Of a stretch of DNA of 47,995 nt, positions 31,201-40,420 are shown piece after piece (positions within the stretch are counted from its first letter, which is position 1; each line of letters starts with the position of its first letter). Both the position numbers and the translations under genes were made by a program. This DNA comes from a virus. Location: IMG/VR virus record IMGVR_UViG_3300038856_000020, positions 1-47,995 of that record; one strand, written 5' to 3'. The notes beneath the pieces were generated by a model. That model saw only the letters and a list, made by a program, of their open reading frames with translations. It made no database searches and was not told the origin of the DNA.

Positions 31201-32973
31201 AACACTATCAGCACCAGTCAAGAACCGTTTGATACGATTGGTAACAGGAATTCGATCAGGATCAACAACAAACATACTCCTGACAGTGTCTGTAGCTTCT
31301 GAGACTTGGTCCTTAACCTTGATGAAGAAGATACCAGAAGAATCATCTATTTCAAACTCTCCTGGTCTGAAACCATACCTCTCTTCAGCAGCAAGCTCTG
31401 CTGCCTCTTTGTTTGAGAATCCTTGTCTCTTATATCGCCCATTTCCTATGTAAGCATATCTTACCAGAGTGTCATTAAAAGGATTACGTTCTGTGTAGAA
31501 GTCCACCAGCTTACCGTCTTCAAGACGACCAACAAGTCTTTCATCTGTTTCAGCAATAGCCGCAATTTCTTGTTCTTTGCTGAGTCTCTGAACTCTGGGG
31601 CCAAGGATAACTTGATCTCTGATTTGATTACGTCTAAGAGATTCTCTCTCAAGTCTGTCAGTCAGTTCACCAGAGATTCCAGTACCTATTGGTGCATCTG
31701 TCTGTAAGTCAGAAGGTAATACTTGATTGAAGACATCATCTATCTGATTGACAGAGTGAAGTCCAGCAGCCTCTCTAGCTATACTGGCTGTTTCGTTTCT
31801 TTTACCCGACCCTCTTGGACCCCTGGGGATTTCTTCAAAAGGTACATCTTCAACATCTGCCCCAGATATTCTTCCGCCAATTGTCGGTTGGGGAGGAAGA
31901 ACTTCACCGTGTAAAACTCTCTCAGTACTAACATCTCTGGTTTCTGTGAGAGCTACCGCTCTGTTGAACTCCTCTTCGGCAACTTCAACAGCAGCTTTTC
32001 TGTTACCTGTGCTCCTGAACAGATTAGCTGGTTGACGAAGAAGTTTACCTGCTTTCAAGATGGGAACAGTCAGAGCCACTTCTCCAACTAACATAGTGTT
32101 AGCCAAGACTTTATCTGTCGCTGATTGTTGACGAAGTTCTTGCAGAAACTCAAGAGCCAGGGTAGGATTGGGGCCAAAGAAATTGTCTTCCAGATCAAGA
32201 ACAAGCTTGGTTAAAGCTTCATCATACTCTCCACTCTCAACATCCAGAGTCATGAGAAAACGTTTCTGATTCTCCACATCATTACCAGTTAGATGTGCAC
32301 CTAGAGCGCCCTTAACTCTGTTCTGTTTAAAGAAGTCCGTCCTGAATGGAAGCAAGAATATCTCAGCAAAGTCTCCAATGTCTTGAGCTAGTCCTTGTTC
32401 TTGCACTCTCTTTCTGAAATTTTCAACAACAGCGTCCAAGCGCGCAAGCCGATAGCTTTGAGCTTCAATAGCGTCCATTCGTTCTGGTTGTTGTTCCAGT
32501 GCAGCAGCTTGGATGGGATCATTGAAAGCAGCTTCTACCATAGCAGCAGAAGCTTCTCTCTCCATTATTCCGTCTGTGTTAACAGGATTAACAATGTTAA
32601 GAAGCTCATCAGGGTCTTCAGTTTGAGACAGAAGTTCAAAATTATTTCTCAAAATATCGACTTGACGTTGAGTAGATTTAAGAGCAATCTCATCTCTGAT
32701 TTGTTGTTCTTCCCCAGCCTTGAGTTTTTCTTTTAGTATATTCAGTCTCTCTTGTTCTGCTTCAACGAACAAGTCTCTGGGTGGATCAATTCTATTAAGA
32801 GCCAAGGCGGCAGTAGTCGCACGAAGAGATAGAGTATCCTCGTCTATAACAAAGTCTTCAGCACTCATAAAAGGAACTACAGAAACAGTAGCTCCGTCCT
32901 CTGCTGCAACTATATCTACCGGTACATCATTAGCCAAGACCTGCTCTCCTGTCCCTACCTGCTTGAATTCCAC
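28222..32973 (-). CDS. Giant internal virion/ejection protein, T7 gp16-position (1583 aa)
   Basis: The largest gene, in the place of T7 gp16. N-terminal 350 residues and C-terminal 350 residues are helical and charged; the middle is mixed. No lytic-transglycosylase motif was recognised in the N-terminus, unlike T7 gp16. A hydrophobic stretch near LANTMLVGEVALTVPIL (about residue 290-310) could insert in the membrane. Expected to form part of the ejection channel. It overlaps the preceding gene by 44 bases. Confidence 0.65.
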   Translation of the reverse strand: MEFKQVGTGEQVLANDVPVDIVAAEDGATVSVVPFMSAEDFVIDEDTLSLRATTAALALNRIDPPRDLFVEAEQERLNILKEKLKAGEEQQIRDEIALKSTQRQVDILRNNFELLSQTEDPDELLNIVNPVNTDGIMEREASAAMVEAAFNDPIQAAALEQQPERMDAIEAQSYRLARLDAVVENFRKRVQEQGLAQDIGDFAEIFLLPFRTDFFKQNRVKGALGAHLTGNDVENQKRFLMTLDVESGEYDEALTKLVLDLEDNFFGPNPTLALEFLQELRQQSATDKVLANTMLVGEVALTVPILKAGKLLRQPANLFRSTGNRKAAVEVAEEEFNRAVALTETRDVSTERVLHGEVLPPQPTIGGRISGADVEDVPFEEIPRGPRGSGKRNETASIAREAAGLHSVNQIDDVFNQVLPSDLQTDAPIGTGISGELTDRLERESLRRNQIRDQVILGPRVQRLSKEQEIAAIAETDERLVGRLEDGKLVDFYTERNPFNDTLVRYAYIGNGRYKRQGFSNKEAAELAAEERYGFRPGEFEIDDSSGIFFIKVKDQVSEATDTVRSMFVVDPDRIPVTNRIKRFLTGADSVLENLNKNRNHFASSQAARLQRQFRDFTKDLRKVPSWGKKALNEVLYHGQTNEVPPKWYTIEELQKVYQQLHKRLPTDDEVSGYFAMKDLNDLDWFLHNTDIHAELARNGFKKINVAGPAQQWSGNGRIVDEVERARENFVYRIDQDKVLRPGSLTNEDIAELKEQGYKLIDPHESDDLIRNVGTPFRYILAKDQEIDQQILDFIQLNYVPGGHRIYEGKYFIKQARMLEEGGSRFFMRPQTHFVARTKDEAKRLAERWETARQAYLRAVANEITETEATRIISENTYLPDFGEFSRMVDEDLIQANTPFDSVFDREALQIHNSGQYLGSATDELDDIHDWYRTSGRLFYGRKGEHLLDPEGEKADILNPYRSAAAGVNHAIRVSAFGDLTRVNVDTFLETFKDHLEINPSLNRVQNFNRATWKSGTPSEIIAKGESMRKAHLQLIGTPSQETLWFQESMRNIANRMEGIIGTKATKWVMDTTSSDPIVALRSFAFNLKLGLFDISQTLLQSQTAFAALSIDPINGAKGWMSYVPTRMAMINAKEPVVRYIGKKFKSLHGLSEDEFVEYVDDLRRSGAFDVSGNIPIYDELASGLPGNILTNPTTRVLEAGRIPFIEGERLNKTVAFNMAWRKWKKDNPGKKLQGREFEQLVRETDLLAINMSRASNAWWQRGVLSIPTQFMSYQARLVELMLPKMLGGSPDLKARQKAQLAIGQFLLYGSAGIPTLDWVKDRFQEATGEALDVETEQLLFDGVLDNFIFGTLGMDTDFSARAGIMGGGDIFQDIMEGKSFMEIAGGASVSVGNDVLNSFAKIVNMRDLSFNEIVDVTPSLINDIAQNISSWNRASRMAFALETGMYLSSKDKTPIIKDVNTQEAIGLLFGIPLEDVNLYYEMNSQLRETDKRISDKANTVSSLLFEQYRALTEGDEDKARAFGKQIAFIREVSNPRDWRRIQTTALNKAGPKMRPMIEQWLSQKGITNKFKQVTERKPDEEQ

Positions 32974-33385
32974 CTAATGTTGAAAACGCAGCACTGCCGA
33001 TGCCTTGTGCAACTCCACCAATGGTTTCTAGTCTATTGGCCCTGGCCAAAGCACGGCTTCCTTGAAGAGACAACCTGGTGTCTTGTCTCAGGAACGACAG
33101 ATTTCTGTTGAGTTGAGAAGTAACATCTGAGATACCTCCTGTAACAGAAGAAGCAGAACCCGGTGTAACACCAGCAGAGATACTACTAGCAAGAATATTA
33201 GCTCTTGTTCTCTGAGCCTCTCTGATTTGTCTAGCTCGTTCTCTACGTTCTTGTAGTTGAACTTGCCGTTGTCTTGCTTCTTCTGCCCGGCTTCTTTCTT
33301 GAGAGGCCGAGATGGAAGTTACAGTGGCCGTCGCTGTACTGGCAACGAGCGCTGCGATAGCGGCGATCTCAAGACCTGTTCCCAT
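32930..33385 (-). CDS. Internal virion protein, T7 gp14-like (151 aa)
   Basis: An N-terminal hydrophobic helix (residues 5-25) is followed by a long Arg/Gln/Glu-rich coiled coil and an Ala/Gly/Ser end, the composition of T7 gp14-type core proteins that enter the outer membrane during ejection. Order gp14-gp15/gp16 fits. Precise homology was not checked. Confidence 0.65.
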   Translation of the reverse strand: MGTGLEIAAIAALVASTATATVTSISASQERSRAEEARQRQVQLQERRERARQIREAQRTRANILASSISAGVTPGSASSVTGGISDVTSQLNRNLSFLRQDTRLSLQGSRALARANRLETIGGVAQGIGSAAFSTLGGIQAGRDRRAGLG

Positions 33386-33795
33386 TTAACATAACACCTT
33401 TGCTTCATTAATACATGTGTGTCGCTCTCCGCATATGGTTCAAAACCTAACATACTTTCGAACTTTCTGGTTTTAATATCCCACACTCTGAGAACAACAA
33501 CCATCCATTCAATTCCATAGTTAGGTAGTTGTTGTTTTAGAATGTGAGCAACGTCGAGCAGTTTCTTATAGGTTCCAAAATTCCACTTCTTCAACATCAT
33601 GTGGAGTTCAACAGTATTAAACCTGAACTCTCCGTAAATTGTGAAGTCTTTATCTTCTAGTATCTTCCTTCTCGGAGGATTACTATTCACCAGTTTCCCA
33701 ACCCAAAATCTGGAAGGAACTTTCTCAAGTAAACCTGAACTAAGAACAAGAAGTTTCTCAGGAACTTTTAACTTTGGAACCATTATCTTTTGCAT
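33319..33795 (-). CDS. Hypothetical protein in the virion cluster (158 aa)
   Basis: Mixed alpha/beta, basic, with no recognised motif. Its last 67 bases overlap the gp14-like gene in another frame and its start overlaps the 33758 gene. ATG 33783 is an alternative start. May be a small structural or assembly protein. Confidence 0.55.
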   Translation of the reverse strand: MQKIMVPKLKVPEKLLVLSSGLLEKVPSRFWVGKLVNSNPPRRKILEDKDFTIYGEFRFNTVELHMMLKKWNFGTYKKLLDVAHILKQQLPNYGIEWMVVVLRVWDIKTRKFESMLGFEPYAESDTHVLMKQRCYVKWEQVLRSPLSQRSLPVQRRPL

Positions 33796-34093
33796 TCTTC
33801 AACCTGACAGGACTAGAGGTAAGATAATCTTTAAGATGTCTTTTGGCTTCCATTACGGAAGTATATTTACCCAAGAGTTTTCCAGGAGTTTTCCCTTTGC
33901 TGTATTTAATCTTGTACAAACCATATTGTTTATCAGGATAACAGAATATCTTCAATTCTCCAAAATCTTCAATCAAGTATTTCTGTTCATCATCATCCAG
34001 GTCTGGAACATACGCTCCATTAAGATAATCTTCCTTGGTTAGAGAAGACTCAGTTTGGCTGAACATATCGTTTACTTTGTTGATTTGAGTCAT
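33758..34093 (-). CDS. Hypothetical protein in the virion cluster (111 aa)
   Basis: Acidic first half (YVPDLDDDEQKYLIEDFG), basic second half. It overlaps the adaptor gene by four bases (ATGA). Not recognised. Confidence 0.6.
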   Translation of the reverse strand: MTQINKVNDMFSQTESSLTKEDYLNGAYVPDLDDDEQKYLIEDFGELKIFCYPDKQYGLYKIKYSKGKTPGKLLGKYTSVMEAKRHLKDYLTSSPVRLKNAKDNGSKVKSS

Positions 34094-34854
34094 CTTGTTT
34101 TCCTCCCGTAATCAGGGGTTTGAGGAGCATTAGAAACATCAACCTTGCTTCTGTGTCGTCTTGTCATAGCCTTAAGCTTCCTTGCTCTCTGTTCTGCTTT
34201 TTGATTGGTGAACTGTTTGAGTTCAATAAAGCACTGAGACTTAGCTTCATTATATAGAACAGGAAACAAGTGATCATCTATGTCAGGAGTGAAAGCATCA
34301 CTCAGAGTAAACGTTGGAAAGCTTCTTCCTAGAGCTAGAGTCCTTGCAGCAGTAAGCGTAGTCTCTTCGGCTGAGTCGTAGGAATCAAATATGATTGTCT
34401 CATCATCAAATGTAGTAAAGAACTCTGGCATTTTATCATTACGAATGAGTAAGAAACCGCCATCAGGATGAGTTATCTTGTCTACAGTAGTAGCACTTTC
34501 GTCTCTTGAATTGACAAACTCAATAAAATCGAAAGGGTCTTTCCACTGCATTGTTATATAGTTTAAATTAGAATTTGCAGTCGTTTCGTAATTATATTTA
34601 ATCCATTCTACATTGTCCACACCAGACGGTAAAGTCATGTGAGTAGGTCTGGCAGTTGTGCCAGACGCAACTAGCTGTACAATCTCTTTGTGTTCTGGAA
34701 TGATACTCTCAGCAGCAAGATCGTAGAAAGTGTCATGAAGAATATTAGCAACCTGAAGAGACTCTGCTGTATCTGTGATAGAATTCACTTCGTCTGCATC
34801 CATTGTTGATAAGATACCCTGTACCATATCCAGTAGTGTACGTTTAGCACTCAT
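34090..34854 (-). CDS. Tail adaptor, tail tubular protein A-like (254 aa)
   Basis: The N-terminal helices (DMVQGILSTMDADEVNSITDTAESLQVANILHDTFYDL) match the pattern of T7 gp11-like adaptors that join portal to tail. A beta-rich middle and helical end with many Lys/Arg fit. It lies directly beside the nozzle gene, as in T7-like phages. Confidence 0.7.
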   Translation of the reverse strand: MSAKRTLLDMVQGILSTMDADEVNSITDTAESLQVANILHDTFYDLAAESIIPEHKEIVQLVASGTTARPTHMTLPSGVDNVEWIKYNYETTANSNLNYITMQWKDPFDFIEFVNSRDESATTVDKITHPDGGFLLIRNDKMPEFFTTFDDETIIFDSYDSAEETTLTAARTLALGRSFPTFTLSDAFTPDIDDHLFPVLYNEAKSQCFIELKQFTNQKAEQRARKLKAMTRRHRSKVDVSNAPQTPDYGRKTR

Positions 34855-34884
34855 CTAAATAATCACTCCGCTCATCCAAGCCTC

Positions 34885-37725
34885 TCACGATTGATCTCCT
34901 TTATTTACTTCTATAGCCCAACCGAGCAACTCTAATGGTTTATCGGTTTCTGCTTCAAATCTTAGTTTCAAAGCTCTACCTCTTCCTCTAATCTTCGTTC
35001 GGTTGACAATCGTACTTCTGTCATCTCGAAGATCTCTGGCTATATTGTGCTTCTTCGTGAACTTGGAAGAATCTACTGCATCTGCGAAATCCCACTTCCC
35101 TTGAACTGTTCCAGCCGCTCCTGTCTCTTTCTTCACAAAGGAATAGAGATATGGAACAGTCTTGAGAGAGGAAGGTTCTTCCACATACTCGTGGCCTGTC
35201 TCCAAGTAAGAGGAATATTCTTTCCCGCTCGTATGAGTTGACAACCAGTCAGAGTAGACATCTTCTCGACGGAAGTCTCCGAACGTTACTTCTAGATCAG
35301 TAGATACTTCACCTTCATCTACATCTGGGTCTTTGATCGTCACGAAGAAATTATCCAAGATATAATTGATTCCAACCTGAGTATCATTGAGTACTCGAAC
35401 TTCTATGTCGATAGATCGACAACCAACTGCTGCCGTAGGACCCAATGTATTCACATCAGGTTCTTGTCCGGATACTGTCGAAGGATAGTTCTGGTCAGTA
35501 AGAGACAGAGTAGTGATAGTTGTCCCTCCCGATGTCTTAAAGGTTATCGTAGCACCATGTTGATCAAAAGGAGGTCCCGGATTATAGGAAATAGATTCCC
35601 ATCCTACTTCAAATTCATACGTCCCATCATCTATCGCGTCAAGAACATCGGAAGGAAGAGAACTGATATCCATCGTCCGGGAAAGAGTCGCTGTCGTACT
35701 GGCTCCAGGATTAGCTCCATCGAATACGTTTGCAAAGTAAGTATCCCAAGAAGCTGGCTTCGGAATGGCACTGGCAAAGAAAGGACCAGCTCCGGAAGAT
35801 ACCGCCCACCCGTTATCTGTTGTCCATCCCGTTAGACTTCCTTCTTCGAAATCCCAGTTCGACAAGGAGAGAGAAGCTGGAACATTTCGGAAAAGAGGAT
35901 TCTTCTTGATTAGATACTTGATGGTAGAATCTGAAGTAGAAAGAGATAAGATATTTACCGTGACATCAACCGAGCTATCAGTAACTGTGAAGCCTCCATC
36001 TGTAACAACCTCACTGTCATTGAATGAACCTACGGCAGGCAAGGAGATAATTCCTGCGATGTAAGGATCTTGAACCAAAGTCCCAGCATATAAACTCCAC
36101 GGAAGGAAGGCTGCTCTTTTCAGGTCGAGAATCAATAATTGATCATATTCGAAATTAGTTTCTCCCGCACTCGGGAGAGTGGAGCGGTACAACCAGACGA
36201 CTCGGTTATTCAAAGGATCGTATGCACCCGTAGCATGTAGACGAGAGAGAGGAGGAATATTATCTTCATAGAATGATTGGATACTAGGTTCAGAGATATT
36301 CTGTAGAATGGGAGATTCATCTACTTCAGAAGCAGTGATGAGGTAGATACCGCTATCACTCCAGAAGATAGTATTTCCTCGGGCATCTATAGTAGAGAAG
36401 GGAGAGATGCAATTGACAGAAGCAACTTTCTTCACACGAAAAGCTTCGGCAGTGAAACCGCTTTCTGTCCCTCCCCCTATAGCCCAGATTCCGTTTGAAG
36501 CCATCACGAGAAGCCACTCTCCAAAAGGTTGAAGTTTCACTACCTTAGCCACTTCAGGAATCTTGATAGTTCCTCCATCCGTAGCAATTACTTGAGAATT
36601 GTCTTCATCGGTCGGATCATTCTTCTGATAACACTTCGGAATCTCTGTTTCACTTTCGAGTACTTGTGAGAAGAAGATCGTAGAATGCAACTTTCCTTGT
36701 TGTCCAGCGTACCATACTCGACCAGCAAAGAATCCGATAGTCGAGGGACGGGAAGGACCAAAGCTTTCAGGATCGAGAGTAATCGTCGTTGGAGTTGTCT
36801 CGAACCAACCACTGGTCTCCAGGTATGTGAAAGCTCTGTCTCGATGGAAAGCGTCGATGATAAAATGACCGCGAGGAGCACGTGATGTACCCTTCCCGGC
36901 TAATGTATCACCGTGAGTGAAACCAGCTTCAAACGCTCCGTCTCTCTTTCGAGTCCACCAGATATCATTATTCGAAGGATATTTTCCATTCTTCTCAAAG
37001 ACCACGGGAAGAAGAAATTCACTATCAAACTTTACATCTGTTCCGGTTCCATCAACTTCAATAACTTTCTCCAGGAACCATCCTTGATTAAAGAGATTAT
37101 AATGATGTTCGTCTGAAAGAGTAGTTGGACGTTCATCATCTTCGAGTCCATCATCAACTCCTTCAATATCACGAACTTTGATCGTGATTTTTGTCGAAGT
37201 TATTTCATTCGTTTCGGGATCGTACTTCACGTAGAAAGGATCAATATCTTCTCCAGCAACGAAAAGGAATCCATTCCCGGTAGCAGTCGTGACAGGATTT
37301 CCTGCACTCAAGAGTCCCGCTGATCCGATTGACTTGAAGTCATCCATGTCGATCGGGGTTGAAGTAGATGTCCGAGTATCTGTCATAGTCTGAACAGCAA
37401 CAGGTTGGACAGTCGTGTTGAAGAAGTAGAGTTTATTACCTACTTGCCAAGAAGCGAACTCAAGATTGCCTTCGCCTCCCGGAGATACCCATCGGCCCGA
37501 AGCTAAGTAGGCTTCTTCTAATTCACTTGGAGTATTTGAAAGGACTGATACAACATGACCAGACTCCAAGTCGAACCCTTTCCGGCGACGACGTGTAGAT
37601 TTATTAGTGATGTCGAAATTCAATTCATCCGTGCTTGCATTCTCAGGGAAAGCAAGATCACTGGCCTCAGTGACAAGACCCTTTGTAAAATCTCTACGAA
37701 GAATTTGACCACGTTGATTAGCCAT
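34885..37725 (-). CDS. Tail nozzle, tail tubular protein B-like (946 aa)
   Basis: Begins RRDFTKGLVTEASDLAFPENASTDELNFDITNKSTRRRRKGF, the typical N-terminus of podovirus tail tubular protein B/nozzle proteins. The body is beta-rich (beta-propeller in T7 gp12). Larger than T7 gp12 (794) by about 150 residues; extra beta domains lie around 600-830. Its start overlaps the previous stop by one base. Confidence 0.78.
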   Translation of the reverse strand: MANQRGQILRRDFTKGLVTEASDLAFPENASTDELNFDITNKSTRRRRKGFDLESGHVVSVLSNTPSELEEAYLASGRWVSPGGEGNLEFASWQVGNKLYFFNTTVQPVAVQTMTDTRTSTSTPIDMDDFKSIGSAGLLSAGNPVTTATGNGFLFVAGEDIDPFYVKYDPETNEITSTKITIKVRDIEGVDDGLEDDERPTTLSDEHHYNLFNQGWFLEKVIEVDGTGTDVKFDSEFLLPVVFEKNGKYPSNNDIWWTRKRDGAFEAGFTHGDTLAGKGTSRAPRGHFIIDAFHRDRAFTYLETSGWFETTPTTITLDPESFGPSRPSTIGFFAGRVWYAGQQGKLHSTIFFSQVLESETEIPKCYQKNDPTDEDNSQVIATDGGTIKIPEVAKVVKLQPFGEWLLVMASNGIWAIGGGTESGFTAEAFRVKKVASVNCISPFSTIDARGNTIFWSDSGIYLITASEVDESPILQNISEPSIQSFYEDNIPPLSRLHATGAYDPLNNRVVWLYRSTLPSAGETNFEYDQLLILDLKRAAFLPWSLYAGTLVQDPYIAGIISLPAVGSFNDSEVVTDGGFTVTDSSVDVTVNILSLSTSDSTIKYLIKKNPLFRNVPASLSLSNWDFEEGSLTGWTTDNGWAVSSGAGPFFASAIPKPASWDTYFANVFDGANPGASTTATLSRTMDISSLPSDVLDAIDDGTYEFEVGWESISYNPGPPFDQHGATITFKTSGGTTITTLSLTDQNYPSTVSGQEPDVNTLGPTAAVGCRSIDIEVRVLNDTQVGINYILDNFFVTIKDPDVDEGEVSTDLEVTFGDFRREDVYSDWLSTHTSGKEYSSYLETGHEYVEEPSSLKTVPYLYSFVKKETGAAGTVQGKWDFADAVDSSKFTKKHNIARDLRDDRSTIVNRTKIRGRGRALKLRFEAETDKPLELLGWAIEVNKGDQS

Positions 37726-38648
37726 CAGGATGAAACTCGTCTACCGTAAAAATAAACAGGACCCCCAGTAATAGCACCGCCTGTCGAGAAGAAATCGAAA
37801 GCATCTACCGCTGAGGTTGTATTTAGAAGACCATGCCCTGCAACATAAAAGGTTGAACCTCCATCCCGGTGCACAGCTCCGCTCCACCAAATCGGTTTTG
37901 TCTTGGAAGTATTACCCGGATTTAATATCTTGGCTTTGATATAAGCCGAGCACGTTCCTCCATCCAGTAATTCAGTCCACTCAAGAAGAGTAGAAGCAGC
38001 AGAATTTCTATTTTGGATAGTTCCACTATCGAAATATCTGCGAGATTCCCATTCATATTGACCACTCGTCGTCAGAAAACCCCCTCCCTCTACTCTAAAT
38101 TGGCTCCACAGAGGGCGTCCAGAAGCACCTGTTGTGCGAACATCAGTAGCAATCATACAAATCTCAGAGAAATCTGCTGCATCATCTGTTACTGTATCGA
38201 ACAGAGTAATAGTCCCGCCGTCTGTAATAGTGCTTTGTGTTTTCAGGAGTTCCCACTTGATGTCTGCGATAGCAGACGAAGCTGTCAACGTAACAGTTGG
38301 TCCTGATAAACTTAAGTCCCAAGTAGAATCAAAATTGATATCAGAAGGAGTTGATAAAATCACTGTTCCGTTGTCAGAGACACTCACTCCAATTAATGTT
38401 GCCCCAGCTAGAACTTGACCAAGATTCGCAATCTCATTATCTGAAACAGCATCAGGAAGGTTGATAACAGTATATGTATCGTCCATATCAATGCTGGTTT
38501 TCATCACGTTCGGTTGAGCGCCATCTCTCGACAGAGTATTTTCTAAAGCTTGTTGAATCAGAGTAAAATTATAGTTGATAATACGAGTAGCTTCAGCTTC
38601 ATCTACCCCGGATATGTTCACTAAATCCGTCGTCGTAAGTTTAGCCAT
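37725..38648 (-). CDS. Tail appendage protein, paralogue 2 (307 aa)
   Basis: Residues 1-80 share MAKLTT, NTLSRDG, IDMD-TYT and LGQ with the neighbouring 301-residue protein, and both end in GG-V-YGRR or GKR. The middle has diverged. Beta-rich, likely a short fibre or receptor-contacting appendage. One-base stop/start overlap joins the paralogues. No T7 gp17-like fibre was found, so this pair may supply host recognition. Confidence 0.65.
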   Translation of the reverse strand: MAKLTTTDLVNISGVDEAEATRIINYNFTLIQQALENTLSRDGAQPNVMKTSIDMDDTYTVINLPDAVSDNEIANLGQVLAGATLIGVSVSDNGTVILSTPSDINFDSTWDLSLSGPTVTLTASSAIADIKWELLKTQSTITDGGTITLFDTVTDDAADFSEICMIATDVRTTGASGRPLWSQFRVEGGGFLTTSGQYEWESRRYFDSGTIQNRNSAASTLLEWTELLDGGTCSAYIKAKILNPGNTSKTKPIWWSGAVHRDGGSTFYVAGHGLLNTTSAVDAFDFFSTGGAITGGPVYFYGRRVSS

Positions 38649-39553
38649 TAAGACGACCTCTTGCCATAAATTAACACAGTGCCTCCCGTTATCGCATCCG
38701 TATCTGCCCGGAGACGAATAGCGTCTATCTCATTCGTCGTCGTAATTGAACCGCCTCCACTGATGCGATAAGAAGTACTTCCTTGCTCTGTGGTGCCATC
38801 AAAGAAAACAGTTTTTCTTCGTGCACTTCCCGGAGAAGATAAACTGATTGTGTGATAACAACTATCTGACCCACTACCTAATTCTGCTGGAGAGAATCTC
38901 ATCGAAGAATCGCCCGTACTATTTGCAGAAGTATTTGTTCCACTGTCGTTCCGATGGAACATATGCCAACGGTAGTTGGTTCCAGCCAAGAAAGAACCTC
39001 CGCTCTCTCTGACTTGAAAAGAAACAGTATCTGTCGAAACCCCATCTGTCGTTAGATTGAGGATGATAACTTCAATTTCAGCATAATCATCTGGTGTATC
39101 GCTACCAGAAAAGAAAGCCAGAGTTTGATCATCTCCTGTCAACGTATATGATTGAATAAGTCTCCCATCCGATTGATCAACCACAGTGATTGTAGCAGTA
39201 CTATCACCATCATCAGCGACAGTAATACCACTTCCAAAATTTAGATCACTGGCAGATGCTACTACTTCAACCGTTTCCGAAGAGATTGAAGGCCCTGTAT
39301 ATAGGACTCCAAGAGAGATAGTCTGTCCTAGTGTAACAGGCTCGTCGGAAGCTACAGCGTCTCTGACATTGATGAAGGTATAAGTACCATCCATGTCGAT
39401 GTTCGTTGCCATTGTGTTTGGAGTTGTACCATCTCGTGAGAGGGTATTCTCCATTGCTGTCTCGGTAGCAGCGAAGTTATCGTTAATTGTGCTGACAGCA
39501 GAAGCTTCATTTGTAGCTAGTTGTGTCAGATCATCTGTAGTTAGTTTAGCCAT
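38648..39553 (-). CDS. Tail appendage protein, paralogue 1 (301 aa)
   Basis: Paralogue of the adjacent 307-residue protein: conserved N-terminal 80 residues (helical, then a beta turn TYTFIN) and C-terminal 30 residues, variable centre. Rich in Thr, Ser and Gly. The helix-rich start probably docks on the nozzle, while the centre contacts receptors. Inferred from composition and position. Confidence 0.65.
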   Translation of the reverse strand: MAKLTTDDLTQLATNEASAVSTINDNFAATETAMENTLSRDGTTPNTMATNIDMDGTYTFINVRDAVASDEPVTLGQTISLGVLYTGPSISSETVEVVASASDLNFGSGITVADDGDSTATITVVDQSDGRLIQSYTLTGDDQTLAFFSGSDTPDDYAEIEVIILNLTTDGVSTDTVSFQVRESGGSFLAGTNYRWHMFHRNDSGTNTSANSTGDSSMRFSPAELGSGSDSCYHTISLSSPGSARRKTVFFDGTTEQGSTSYRISGGGSITTTNEIDAIRLRADTDAITGGTVLIYGKRSS

Positions 39554-39557
39554 TTAC

Positions 39558-40061
39558 TTATGCCCACTCCCAAACCATTAGTAGATGACAAGCAGCAGCA
39601 CCAGAAGGACCACCGTTCGAATCTATCTGTAAGACACTGTCCGCCGTGAATGTCGTATTCACTGTCGGGGTAGAGCTGTCATAATCACCAGCAGCACTGC
39701 CGGATTGTGTAATCGTAACTGTCCCGTCTGTAATCGCTGAACCACCAACACCGTTTGTAAAGGTGAGAACTGCATCAGCCCCCGCAATTGCAGCATCAAG
39801 AGTAGTAGCAACTTTCACCAAGGTAGCCGCATAGGGAACAGGAATGTAGTGTGTTGCTGTAACACTCAAGTCAGAGATTGGGTGGGTTTGTACCCAACGG
39901 TTAACACCGGGGATTGAAGACGTATCAATATTATCTGCATCTATCTTTGCCCATGCACCACTACCCGCGCCATCAGCTACATAGACAGTATGGACCGAAG
40001 CAGCAGCTACGCCCTTCGGCTCGTGAATAGAAGCACCTGTAAGAGTATTATGTTCAGCCAC
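39558..40061 (-). CDS. Virion beta protein with EHNTLTGASIHEPKG start (167 aa)
   Basis: The first 40 residues (HNTLTGASIHEPKGV...YVADGAGSGAWAKI) are a recurrent start of phage fibre or head-decoration proteins; the remainder is Thr/Ser-rich beta. Start is GTG 40061. It lies between the decoration genes and the appendage pair. Confidence 0.6.
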   Translation of the reverse strand: MAEHNTLTGASIHEPKGVAAASVHTVYVADGAGSGAWAKIDADNIDTSSIPGVNRWVQTHPISDLSVTATHYIPVPYAATLVKVATTLDAAIAGADAVLTFTNGVGGSAITDGTVTITQSGSAAGDYDSSTPTVNTTFTADSVLQIDSNGGPSGAAACHLLMVWEWA

Positions 40062-40063
40062 AG

Positions 40064-40129
40064 TTACTTACCTTTTCCAGTTTTCTTGGTTTTCACTTTC
40101 GGATTTTTATATCCAGTCTTCTTAGGCAT
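40064..40129 (-). CDS. Basic micropeptide (21 aa)
   Basis: ATG 40129 follows AAGGAAGAAG on the minus strand. Eight of 21 residues are lysine, with GYKNPK. Its end holds the ribosome site of the next gene. Similar tiny basic peptides occur in phage structural clusters; function unknown. Confidence 0.5.
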   Translation of the reverse strand: MPKKTGYKNPKVKTKKTGKGK

Positions 40130-40138
40130 ATCTTCTTC

Positions 40139-40170
40139 CTTGTTAGAGAAGAAGGGGAAGGATGTTCCCC
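40139..40170 (-). terminator. Terminator inside the late operon
   Basis: On the minus strand GGGGAA/TTCCCC (40170-40165/40159-40154) with a 5-nt loop is followed by TTCTTCTC. It lies after the head genes and could lower expression of tail genes relative to capsid genes. Confidence 0.5.
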
Positions 40171-40188
40171 TCCCCTCCTCTTTGTTTA

Positions 40189-40410
40189 TTATGCATCATC
40201 CGCCCAGAGAGGGCACTTGTAAACAGTACCCGCAATCTCCACTCGAAAGTAAGCATCTTCAGCAGTAGTACCAATCGTGTCGTTGGTCAGAGCAGCGACA
40301 GTAGCACCACGAAGAATGGCAGTAGTATTAGCATCGTCAATCTTCACCGCTAGACATTCAAGTTCGAGGTTGTTGTAGTCAATACTATTACCTTTATTTG
40401 CTTCAGCCAT
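40189..40410 (-). CDS. Small head or decoration protein (73 aa)
   Basis: Small Ala/Thr-rich beta protein with two cysteines, starting MAEANKGNSIDYNN. Good ribosome site (AAGGAG). Follows the other putative decoration proteins. Not recognised. Confidence 0.55.
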   Translation of the reverse strand: MAEANKGNSIDYNNLELECLAVKIDDANTTAILRGATVAALTNDTIGTTAEDAYFRVEIAGTVYKCPLWADDA

Positions 40411-40420
40411 TTTCTACTCC

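Noticed and set aside
28222-32973. Lytic transglycosylase in the N-terminus of the giant virion protein, as in T7 gp16
   Set aside because: No catalytic Glu with the usual surrounding motif could be recognised in the first 200 residues.
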